Shown: in pieces, positions 42,009 through 52,400 of the stretch
Layout of the letters: every line of letters starts with the position of its first letter
Numbering within the stretch: the stretch's first letter is position 1
Origin: Rubripirellula sp.
Lineage (GTDB): Bacteria > Planctomycetota > Planctomycetia > Pirellulales > Pirellulaceae
DNA: 64,000 nucleotides
NCBI GenBank assembly: GCA_028823035.1
Contig: JAPKCI010000002.1
Coordinates: 62,001 to 126,000, forward strand
Direction of reading: 5' to 3'
Position numbers and translations under genes: made by a program
Notes under the pieces: generated by a model
Told to the model about the DNA's origin: nothing
Database searches by the model: none
What the model saw: the letters and a program-made list of their open reading frames with translations, nothing else

Positions 42009-43181
42009 TTACCACGATTGCCAGGCGGCATCAGCGTTGGTACTGGCCAGGCACAGTTGCATGAATCGAACACCATCTGCTCCAGCAGCCACACCGGGAT
42101 AAAGGGCGGATGCTGAATCAATGGTCTCGCCACGAATGGCTCGACGCATGTCCGTGAAGGCATCTCGATACACATTCGCAAACGCCTCAAAGAATGCTTC
42201 GGGGTGCCCGCCGGGAAGCCGGCACGCCGCCACGGTTGATGGCAAACTGTAAGCAGCGTTTGGATTTCGTTCATAGATTTTGATTGGCTGCCCCAATGCA
42301 CGAACAACCAGCTGATTGGGTTGTTCCTGCCGCCATGCCAAGGATGCCTTCGTGCCGTCGACTTCAATTGACAAATCATTCAAACGCCCATGTGATACCT
42401 GGCTCCAAGTGACCATCCCAGTTGCACCTCGGTCAAACTGCAGCATCGCATGACCATAATCATCCAACTCATGGTGAGGTGAATACGAATTCATGTAGCT
42501 AAGGAGTCTCGACGGCGTCAAACCTGTTATGAATTGAACGAGGTGAAATGCATGAGTCCCCACATCCCCGAGTGATCCAGCGCGACCATTCCTGTTTGGA
42601 TCAGACTTCCACGCGCCTCGCGTTGGTGTTTCGTGAGGGTCCATTCCATGCATCCAACCCTGCGCGTAATTGGCTCTGACAGCGAGTAAGTCACCCAGTT
42701 CGTTCATCGCAATCAACTCCCGTGCCTGACGAACAAGGGGATAGCCCGAGTAGTTGTGCGTTAGCGCGAAAACAGATCGCGATTCATTCACCGCTGCGAT
42801 CATGGCTTCCGCGTCCGATACGCTGATCGTCATCGGTTTGTCACAGACCACGTGAAAGCCAGCCTCGAGCGCCGCACAAGCGATTTCACGGTGCGTGTGA
42901 TTGGGGGTTGCGATCGAAACAAAATCGATACGATCGTCAACTGGACGCGCCATTTCTGAATCAATCAATTCACGGAATGACCGATATGCCCTCTCGGGTG
43001 CGATCCCCATTGCCACCGCCGCCTTACGAGCACGGTCAGGGTTCGAAGAAACGGCACCTGCAACCAATTCCGCTTGACGATCAAGTGTCGCCGCCGTGAC
43101 ATGCACCTTGCCGATAAATCCAGTTCCCCCGCCGCCAATCAATCCCATCCGCAAGGGTCGATCACTTTCCTGTGCCATCAT
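42009..43181 (-). CDS. Gfo/Idh/MocA family NAD(P)-dependent oxidoreductase
   Basis: This 390-residue sugar-oxidoreductase-type protein has an N-terminal Rossmann domain (MGLIGGGGTGFIGKVHVTAA) and the ATPNHTH and EAGFHVVCDKPMT motifs that end the nucleotide domain. The C-terminal alpha/beta domain includes GRAGSLGDVGTHAFHLVQFITG. It has no export signal, so it should act in the cytoplasm. The substrate is likely a sugar or inositol derivative but cannot be told. It converges on the preceding putative glycosidase gene, with 20 bases between stop codons. Confidence 0.9.
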   Translation of the reverse strand: MMAQESDRPLRMGLIGGGGTGFIGKVHVTAATLDRQAELVAGAVSSNPDRARKAAVAMGIAPERAYRSFRELIDSEMARPVDDRIDFVSIATPNHTHREIACAALEAGFHVVCDKPMTISVSDAEAMIAAVNESRSVFALTHNYSGYPLVRQARELIAMNELGDLLAVRANYAQGWMHGMDPHETPTRGAWKSDPNRNGRAGSLGDVGTHAFHLVQFITGLTPSRLLSYMNSYSPHHELDDYGHAMLQFDRGATGMVTWSQVSHGRLNDLSIEVDGTKASLAWRQEQPNQLVVRALGQPIKIYERNPNAAYSLPSTVAACRLPGGHPEAFFEAFANVYRDAFTDMRRAIRGETIDSASALYPGVAAGADGVRFMQLCLASTNADAAWQSW

Positions 43182-43301
43182 TGGTTCTCCGTAGTCTCCA
43201 CCAGACGTTCTCTCAGCCCGCCAACGGCTGCAAGCCTGATCATGAAGTTCATTGCTCTCGTGATCCGACTACCATCACACCCGATTGAGTGAGACGCGGA
43301 T

Positions 43302-46286
43302 TCAATTCCTGCCGGGAATCTGCCCGGGTATCGAACCATCAAGATAACGCCAGTTTTTCAGATACGAGAGCAGATCAGACATTTGCGATGGACTGATCGT
43401 TTGTTCAAAACCCTCAGGCATGAGAGAAATACCCGGTGCTTGCAGCCGCTCAATGTCATCACGTGCAATACTCACTCGCTGCCCACCTTTTTGCTGAAGA
43501 GTCACTGCCGCAGCCGTTTCACCCACCAACAGTCCATCCAGGATGCGACCGTCGACGGTAAGCACGCTGTATTGGATAAAAGCTGCATCAATCGCTACGT
43601 TTGGATCGAGAATGGAAGTCAACAAAGCCTCTGGAGTCTTTGTCCGCGAGTCACTGATATCTGGTCCCACATTCGTTCCCTTACCCGCAATCTGATGACA
43701 GACTGAGCAGTGCTCGGTGAACAGTTTCTTACCCATGTTTGCATCACCCAGGTTGGTTGCCGATGCAGCATACGATTTCAATACCTTTGCCCGATTGGGG
43801 TCCGTAGCCAAAAGCCGATCCGCAGCGGACTTGATCCCTTCATCGGGATGCTGCCGCAGCTTTTTGGCCGTTGCTGGATCGACCACTGTGCGTGGAAAAC
43901 CACCCGCTTCAATCTGCTGCAACAACCACTTGGCATCCGCAGTACTTCGTACACAGGCCGATACAGCCGCAGACCGCACTGACAGGGTCATGCCGGTCAA
44001 GTGCTTTAAAAGATACTCCCGCGTCCACTGCTGATCATTACGGAGGTTCAACGGCAGTGCGGCGGCGCGTACAACCGGCGGCGATTCATCACTGACAAGC
44101 TCACGCAATGCCTCGTTAGCATGCCCAAAGTCGGCAGCCAGGAGCAGACAATTCGCTCGTAAGTTTGCGTCGGCCACAGCATTTCTGGCTGTTTCAATCG
44201 CCATTGAAATCAAATTTTGGCAACTTGCTTTCAACGGTTCTGGAAAATCCTCACTCACCTTCACCACCGACTGCCGCGATTTCCTGACACCTCGCACCCA
44301 TGCCCGCAGCAGATCGACTTGACGCGTGCTAAGGGAAGAAATATTCACGTCGTCAGTATCGGCCTTGACGATCAGAGTGGCGGACTCCTGGGGTGATTCG
44401 ATTGCAATCCGTTCGACCAAATGATTCAGTAACTGCCAGTCAATCTGTTCTTTCATGACGAGTTTCTTGGCCAGACCTATCAGCAATGCTCGGTCACCGC
44501 TGGCCAAAGTTCGCCGAATCCAGGGATCCTTGGCCGACCACTGATTGGCAATGACGAGCATCGCCTGAATGCGTGCTGCTGAATGGTCCGATGCCGAGGT
44601 CGCCTCCACAGCAACGTGCCGCACGACCAACGGATCCACATCGCCTGCCATTGCCTGCATTCTTTTCAGCAGCCCACTTTTCCCCAGCGACAACTGCACA
44701 CCTAACGCTCGTAAACGAGCGTCGCTGGAATCCATCATGGCAGCACGGTGTTGATCTGTCAGAGCATCCTGTCTCTGAAGCAGCCAAGCTGCTCGTGCCC
44801 TACCTGCTGGCATCACATCGCGAGAGAGAAGTATCCCGCTTAGTGGTTCGAGAACCGTTCTACCCCTTTCAAATAAAAACTGCGAAGCTGATGCCCGTTG
44901 CCATGAAGATTCCGAACTCAACCATTGAATGGCTTGCTCTGCTGTTTGCAGCGGGTCGACTTTTTGCAGCGGGTCGACCGAGTGCGGCGCAGATTCGTGA
45001 GTCACTTGCCAGATTCTTCCCAACGAAAGTCCATCACGCTGATCAGGTCTTGACTTGAGTTCGCTTGGCATAAAGTCAGGATGCTCGATCACCGCTCGCG
45101 CCATATCAACTACCAATACTGAACCCTGCGGACCAGCAGTGATATCAACTGGGCGAAACCATGTATCACTTGATGATAAAAACTCATCGTCGACCGGTTC
45201 TCGACGTGACGCCCAGACACTGCCATCCCGCACCAATTTCTGACGCTGGACCAAGTAGGCTGTCGGTTCACAGGCCAGCAACCACTCACCACCAGCATCA
45301 CTCCATCCGGGAGCAAAGACCCCGCAAGCCGCGCTAAACTGCCCGGAATGCAGATTACTGGTGGTCCAAGCATCAGCACTGGGAAACACCTGCGACTTCT
45401 CAGCAGACAGTGCGACGTCATGAATGGCATCACGAGCAACGAGCAGTGGGTCCCGCTCAACCGCAGCCAACGACAAGACGGACATCATGGCCGGATTGCG
45501 ATTACTGCAACCAAATCGTCTGCCGAAATCATCTACGGTGACTCCAAACTGACTCTTACCTGGAATGGCTCCCCACCATCCCCCTTCCGGATCGAAACAG
45601 AAATCCCGATCTCGCAAGTCTACAGGTTCCACACGCGGGTCGTAACGGGCATCAAGTGCTTTGACTGATCCACCTCGCAATCCACCGGCTACGTAAATCA
45701 GGCCATCGGGGCCAAGGGTCGGATGATTAGCTCGCAACTGTTGGTTCTGTTCTGCAAATCCCTGGAAAAGCTCGATCACTTCGTCCGCCTGATCATCCCC
45801 ATCACGGTCGCGCATGAACGAAATTTTCCCGGCCGACGTCACAAATACTCCATCCCGATAGGGTTGTACTCCGGTAGCAAACAGTAATCCTTCCGCAAAC
45901 ACGGTTGCCTGATCAAAGACCCCATCACGATCACCATCCGTAAGAATCTTGATTCGACCACTCGGGCGACTGCCCTCAGGCGGGCCGACAGGATAATCGG
46001 GCATTTCAACAACCCATAACCTGCCCCTGTGGTCGAGGCGGGCACTGACAGGATCAGCGATAAGAGGCTCCGTGGCAATCGCCTGAACAGAGTACCCCGT
46101 GCGCACTTTCAATGCTTCACGAACATGACTCACACTATGTGCAGAATCCGCATCACCACGCTGTTTCGCGACCACAGTGATGTCAACTGGCTCATCCCCG
46201 AAGGTGATCCCACCATTCAAGCCCGCCAATAAAAACACAACTGCCACCAATCCTCGTAGGAAAAATCCCAAGCGATGAACTTTCAT
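43302..46286 (-). CDS. PVC-type heme-binding CxxCH protein (sorbosone-dehydrogenase-like)
   Basis: This large exported protein (994 residues from the ATG at 46286; the frame is open to 46304) has a signal peptide (LRGLVAVVFLLAGLNGG). It continues with a beta-propeller dehydrogenase-like domain (GRLWVVEMPDYPVGP, IKILTDGDRDGVFD, LGPDGLIYVAGG). The middle is helical, HEAT-like (about residues 430-840). The C-terminal cytochrome domain has CSVCH followed by GTNVGPDIS and the typical tail ILDPNVAIDAAFIQY to GRILDGLLVGE. An 18-base repeat encodes VDPLQKVDPLQ. Such proteins are abundant in Planctomycetes; the oxidised substrate is not established. It follows the giant gene pair on the same strand after 135 bases. 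Confidence 0.87.
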   Translation of the reverse strand: MKVHRLGFFLRGLVAVVFLLAGLNGGITFGDEPVDITVVAKQRGDADSAHSVSHVREALKVRTGYSVQAIATEPLIADPVSARLDHRGRLWVVEMPDYPVGPPEGSRPSGRIKILTDGDRDGVFDQATVFAEGLLFATGVQPYRDGVFVTSAGKISFMRDRDGDDQADEVIELFQGFAEQNQQLRANHPTLGPDGLIYVAGGLRGGSVKALDARYDPRVEPVDLRDRDFCFDPEGGWWGAIPGKSQFGVTVDDFGRRFGCSNRNPAMMSVLSLAAVERDPLLVARDAIHDVALSAEKSQVFPSADAWTTSNLHSGQFSAACGVFAPGWSDAGGEWLLACEPTAYLVQRQKLVRDGSVWASRREPVDDEFLSSSDTWFRPVDITAGPQGSVLVVDMARAVIEHPDFMPSELKSRPDQRDGLSLGRIWQVTHESAPHSVDPLQKVDPLQTAEQAIQWLSSESSWQRASASQFLFERGRTVLEPLSGILLSRDVMPAGRARAAWLLQRQDALTDQHRAAMMDSSDARLRALGVQLSLGKSGLLKRMQAMAGDVDPLVVRHVAVEATSASDHSAARIQAMLVIANQWSAKDPWIRRTLASGDRALLIGLAKKLVMKEQIDWQLLNHLVERIAIESPQESATLIVKADTDDVNISSLSTRQVDLLRAWVRGVRKSRQSVVKVSEDFPEPLKASCQNLISMAIETARNAVADANLRANCLLLAADFGHANEALRELVSDESPPVVRAAALPLNLRNDQQWTREYLLKHLTGMTLSVRSAAVSACVRSTADAKWLLQQIEAGGFPRTVVDPATAKKLRQHPDEGIKSAADRLLATDPNRAKVLKSYAASATNLGDANMGKKLFTEHCSVCHQIAGKGTNVGPDISDSRTKTPEALLTSILDPNVAIDAAFIQYSVLTVDGRILDGLLVGETAAAVTLQQKGGQRVSIARDDIERLQAPGISLMPEGFEQTISPSQMSDLLSYLKNWRYLDGSIPGQIPGRN

Positions 46287-46421
46287 TGCAGTACACGTTC
46301 CCATAATTTATGTGTTGATGGTTGAGTCCGAATGGGATGCCACCTTGGATCGAGCCCCCACCAGTGACATCAAAAAGACCGCCGACCGAGTATCTGTCAT
46401 GCATACTGAATTCTAACGTCT

Positions 46422-49400
46422 TCAGCTGGACAATGACGAGCGACGAGTGGGAAACACAGGCAGAGATATTGCAACCAGAAGGATCGCACCTGCAACAGGC
46501 ACCGGAGCGACAGCAAACCCAAATACGCCCACCAACGCGAGCCAGAAAGCAGGGTGGCTGACAACAGGGACGATAAATCGCCGCAAAGGTCCAACACACG
46601 TCAGCAACGCCATGATCACGATCAAAGTAATTCCATTGACGATCAGGTTACGTAAACCGGTATTTCCACCAGATGCCACTTGAACTGTCGGACCGGAACC
46701 ATTTCCCACCAAATGTGTGATGCGTTGCGGATGGAATCCATCAAAGCCACCAACATCAAACAGGAACGGCTTGGCATCACGAGCGTCTAAAATTTCCTCT
46801 TCGCTTAGAAATCTAGCAACGAAAACGCCCATTCGGGCATCGAGTTCCTGCCATTGCAAACTTTCGATGGACGAGATCTGGTCCTTGGACTTTAAGTTGG
46901 ACGGGCTCGCCAACGTGGTCTCAGTCAAGTCGAGTTTAGGACCAAACTGAACCTGATGCCCCGATGCCTCAGCAATCATCCGATATCGTTTCAACCACAA
47001 TTGCAACCAAGCGGCAATCTCTGTCCCCGGACGCTGTGATAGTCGATCGAGTGACTCCACCGACTCAACCGCCGAACGGGCAATCGCCAAACCCCTTTCG
47101 GATAGCCTTTCCGGCATTGAATCAGAACTGCTCCGCTTCCTGACCCCCGCTCCAAAATTGGCCACCCACCGATCACTAACAGGAATCTCTTTCAAATTCG
47201 GCAGGTAATCTCCACGCTTTGCTGCCGACGCAGACGCCTCCAGTAACAATTCGATCGGTTGCCCCAATCGTGTCAACGCCAAAGGCACCCTGACCGACTG
47301 GGACTGCTGATCGTTGCTTGAACTTTGCACTGGCTCTGCCACAACCGCTCGACCCGCAGCCCAAGCTGCCAGCAATTTCGTATCCGGTGGCAAGTTCACT
47401 ACTACAGAATCCAGTCCTCCGGGAAACAGATCCCAGTGCGACAGAACAAGAATGCCATCGTTTTGAGGAAACACCTCGACATCGCAGCCAAAGAGCTCGG
47501 GCGCCACATCCACTTCTGGCAAGGGAGCCAAATCAACCGACCAGGAAGATCCTATATTCCGCAACATCACTCGTCCGGCAGTTTCGGGACCGACTGCTTT
47601 TACCACTTTCTTGCGCCATTGCAAATTTTCATTCCCCAATTGCTTGGGAACATCAATCGTGACTCGACGCAATCCAATCCCCAGTACACGCACGGGAGGA
47701 ACGCTGACTCTCGCTGACTCAGCGCCCATCAACTGTCCACGAATGACGAGGCCTTGCTCAATTATTTCCTCAGAATCAAAAGCTATACGGATGATCTGCC
47801 GGGATGGATCCGCCGACGGTTGTTTCGTCCATAACGTGGAATTTTCAACACTCAACGTGTCAAATCCACACCACCTGGTAGGAATTTCAACATCGATAAA
47901 TTCGGGCGATGGTGCAGACAGAAATTTGACAGTTGTTTTCATGTTCCAGAGACCGCCAACCCGATCAAGGACAATCTTCTGATCACAATCAAATTTAATG
48001 GTTCGTTTCGCAACCTCATAGAGCCCGCCCAAGCTGTTGGATTCCAAGTTTGTACCTGGTGGAATGAACCAAGTGGCTTCAGGAATCCAACCGTCAGCAA
48101 GAGACTGCTCAGTAAAAGAACGAAGCGGCTCGATTACTTTCTGTAGTGGTAATTCAATAGCGGTCAGGGTGGTGGATCGATCGTGGGAGATCATGTATTG
48201 ATCCAGCGTTGCGATGTCCGGTTCGAGAGTGATGCGGGGTGGCGAAAAACTTCCCGGTTTTGCACTCGTACGCAACCTTAATCTTTGCACTGCTATCGCG
48301 CTGATCTGAATCACCTCACCTTCCACCATGCTTGCCTGTGGAAAACTGCCAAGGGGAATTTCCTGATAGCCACTTTTGGCTATCGGCTTTTCGGACAGCG
48401 GTATTCCGTTGACCATAATATCCAACAATTCCATCCTCCGCGGCACACGCAGGGAATACCTCTGGCTTAGATCCGCACCGAGAGTCAGGCTTGCGCTGTA
48501 ACTGAGTTCCAGACGATCAGCCACGACCCTCAAGTCATGTTGCTGAGTCACCGTCGGCGGACTGGTAGCTTTTGCCCGAAGCACCAGCGATGGTAAATCA
48601 CCAGAAATCACATAAGATCGGTGATTGATCTTTTCGGGATATCCCTGCCACTTGCCGTTGAAATCATCCACCGAAAAAGAATCGCTGCTCTTGGCATCGA
48701 GAGAATCAAATTGCAGAGTCGAATCGCTATACAAAGCCAGCCAGGGATCGCCATTCTCGCCAAAGGTTGCTGTCACTTCTGGAATCTGGATCTCGCCCGA
48801 TTCACCACTTTGTTCGTCAGCGATCGGCGGAGCCTGGGTCCATAGCAGGCCAATCGGACTGGGATTGTCTTTGAGGCAGGTAAGAATCATCTGCCTGCGA
48901 CTGGGACTCTTGAGTTCACTACTATCGAGCCTCCAGTCTCTTGACGTAACGCGAGGCATCGCGGCGTCACGAATGTCAAACTGAAATGCTTCACCTTCGG
49001 CGATTAAGCCAGGCGGATCAACTTCACAATCAATCGTTACCTGCCTGCGTCCGGCATTCACACGGTACCGCCGCCCAAGCTTCCTTGGAATTTCCGTTTT
49101 GGCAGTCAACAACGTCCGAAACTCGATCTCCAACTCGGTGCGGGGTCCGAGTTCTTCTGTCCAACGCCGTAACTCCGTTTCCTCCAGCAACCTGCCTCCC
49201 ACCCTTAAGGCACTTACGTTCTGCTCTGATTCGACCACCAATCCGGAAGACGCCACCGGGGGAATTCCCAGGGCCACTCTAACCCATGGTTTTTCCGTGC
49301 TGACAGTGGGAATCAGGGCCACTCGTATACGAGCGGAAACGCCAGCCGGCAGCGTAGCGATTGCCCAACCGTCGCGATCGGCTTCAAATCGAATGATGCG

Positions 49401-52400
49401 ACTAACGTCACTGACCAATTCAAGGGTACGAATCGCCTTAGCCGCGATTGGCAGGCGAACAACATTCGCGCCCCGCTCGCCGTCCTCAAGGTGGATCAGG
49501 TACTCCGCTTCGATGACCAAACCTTCAATTCGGTCCGTTTCAACCAACTCTGGCTCAAGAGTGACCCGATAATTTGCCCATGCAATCCGGGCGTTTTTTG
49601 GCTCCGCGCGATTCACCCGTTTAAACAACTGCGTGTGAACGCTGCCGGGGATGTACACCATGGATCCAAGGCGTTTACCAGCTTGGTCCATTGGCACGAG
49701 CACCTTGACTTCATTGAGCCCTGCAGTCGATGGCGGAACCTGAGTTTGCTCTCCTTCCTGCGCCGTCACCATCGCCGAGAGAAACAACGAAACCGCAATC
49801 AGTACGCCGATGATTTTGGCGGCTGATTCAACCGAAAACTCATAAGATGCGTCCTCGACCCTTCTACCCGGCAATCCGCCAGTTGGCGATTTCCCATTAC
49901 CGTTATGGCCAGATTCGCCAAACCAATACCAGTGACGAGCCGTCGCCAGCGTCGCTGCTGTGATTGCGGGGATAATCAACCAACCAATAATAGCCAGTTT
50001 CCATGGCCACCACAGAAACAGGATTGCAGTAAAAACCACGACCAATCCGGTGACCATGTACGGCGATCTTTCCGAAATAAACCAACACAAGGCAAAGACA
50101 AGCAAAGCAAGCAGCCAACCCATCGCCAAGGCAACGTTACGGCGAACCAGTATTACAGATTCGCCCAACCGCATGGCAACCACCGCAGCCACTCCTTGGC
50201 TCGCCTGCTCACCTCTGATCAATGCTATTGGTGCAAATGTGTCAGATGCCGCAACCAGCCGGTGCTCGGACTTCAGGACAGTGCCTGAAACATCAATTTT
50301 CGGAAACTTGCAGTCACGCAGCCAACTTGAACCATATTGACTGCGATTCCAGACAACTCGAATACTTTCCGTATCCGACCTCGGTTCCAACACCAAAGGT
50401 CGTCGCAGAATCGTCATCAGATCGACAGGCTCGTTGTCACGCTCTACTGATTCCAACTGCAGATCGGGTTCGTAGGAAATGATCAAAGGCGCCGTCGGAG
50501 AAACACGATAAACTGCCTCAATTCGATCGGTGCCGCGACTGGAAGCCTCAACACTGATCTGTTCTCGCCAAACGATAGTTACATTGGGATTTACGTCCGA
50601 ACGTTTGACAGTGATGACCGGCAATTGGATGGTGTCATATCGCAGTCTGGTGCTGCCATCCACAGCCATAGTTTCCATATCATTTCCATTGCCCACCGCA
50701 ATATTCGCCTCACCATCTGGACCAAAGTCACTTGCGACTGCTTCTCCCGACTTCCGCGGTGACAGGACCGCCGGCACCTGCTGAACATCAAGCGGCTTAT
50801 GACTCACCAAAAGTCCTACACCAATGATTGCCTCAGCACTCTGTGACGAAGCACCACTGACATTGGGCAATTTCATTTTGAGCGAATCAGGAGTGCTGTA
50901 ACGGCGTGTTGCAATCAGTTTTTTTCCACGCAGATTCCTGTCCGAAACGTCAATTGAGTATGTCTCTGCCGTCGCTGAAACATCGGACGCGGGCAGACCG
51001 ATCGTCGAAGCATCACCGCTGTCACTGATCGACCAGAGATAGGGGCCACGACCTTCCAGGCTGCCTGTCCGGACTTGCAAGTTTTTGAGAGATTGCCCAT
51101 CAGATTCAATTTCGATTTGGAGCGTTTCAACAACTTCATCACCCACGCGGCGCACATCAAACAATGTCGTCGCATTGAAGGCGACACTCGGGTCCAGCAA
51201 CAACAATTCAGGTGTCCGCCCCGCAACCGGTCGAAACCAAAGCGTCTCAGGACTCAGTCCCGAAAAAAACTGCCGCTGTTCCTCGGTCAACGAAGCCTGA
51301 TCCACGGAATCCCGCTGCATTGCGACTTCGCCACTCCAATTTAGATTTTTGGGCGGCATGACCGCAGCAATCATCTGCCCACGCACGCCGCTCGGTCGAA
51401 GGAACCAGCTTGCTGGCACCCGGGTTGCAGTCGCCCTGATCCCTGCATCTTTGTTGTTCTCAGGAAGCTCTCTTTCAAGAACGAAAATGCCCTCAGCTTC
51501 AAGCACAATGCTGGAGTTGCTGATGTCATCCGTTTCTGGCCAAACCACAATCACTCGCCCGTTAACCTTTGGACTCTCGATCACGCGTCCGGAACTTAGC
51601 AAGGTGATTGACTCACACGTCCAGTCTTCCTCAACCAACAAACGCACAGGTTCAATTCTGTCTGAATCGAGTTTGATGGCGATTCTTGCTTTCGCAAGCA
51701 ATCTGCTGTCAGCCACATTCAACCGCAGCGCGGTTTCACTCGCTGGGAACACTGAGCGATCGACAACCTGCACGCGCGACCAACTGCCACCAGCCGAAGT
51801 ATTCCTCTTCGCCTGACCAACCCCAAAACGTGGAGCGAACGCTGGTCCCTGAGCACTCAGAGTCGTTACCCCATCATCAACCATCTGGGGGCCGGATTGC
51901 TGCCAATCATCTGGCAATTCCCAAGCAATGACCCGCAACGGATCCCGCACGGAAACGACTGCGTCATCGACAACGGCAGCGTGTATCACAGCGTCACCGT
52001 CCCAGACCGGCATGGGAAGATTGCACCAACCACTCCGCTCGTTCCAACGGGTATACCCCGTAACCACAACATCCAAAAACGCGTCTGATGCAGCCAACAA
52101 ATCATCTGACGGATTGAGCCGCAGTTGCCGAACACGACCGTCGGCAACGCTACTCGAAAACGGGATTTCCTCGGACCTGACCTTGATCGACGTCACCGTC
52201 GTCCCACCGACGACCAAGTTAGGAAAACTCTGTCCCTCTGGCAGTTGTACGACCATTTTGCTGGTCCACGTCAAACCACTACGGTCAGCTTTGTACTCCA
52301 TATCGGAGCGTCGAACCACAAAGCTGCCACTTGATGCATTATCCACTTCCGGGTGAGCATGGATCGTGGCTAAATCGAGTCCACCAGCATCCAGCTCGTA

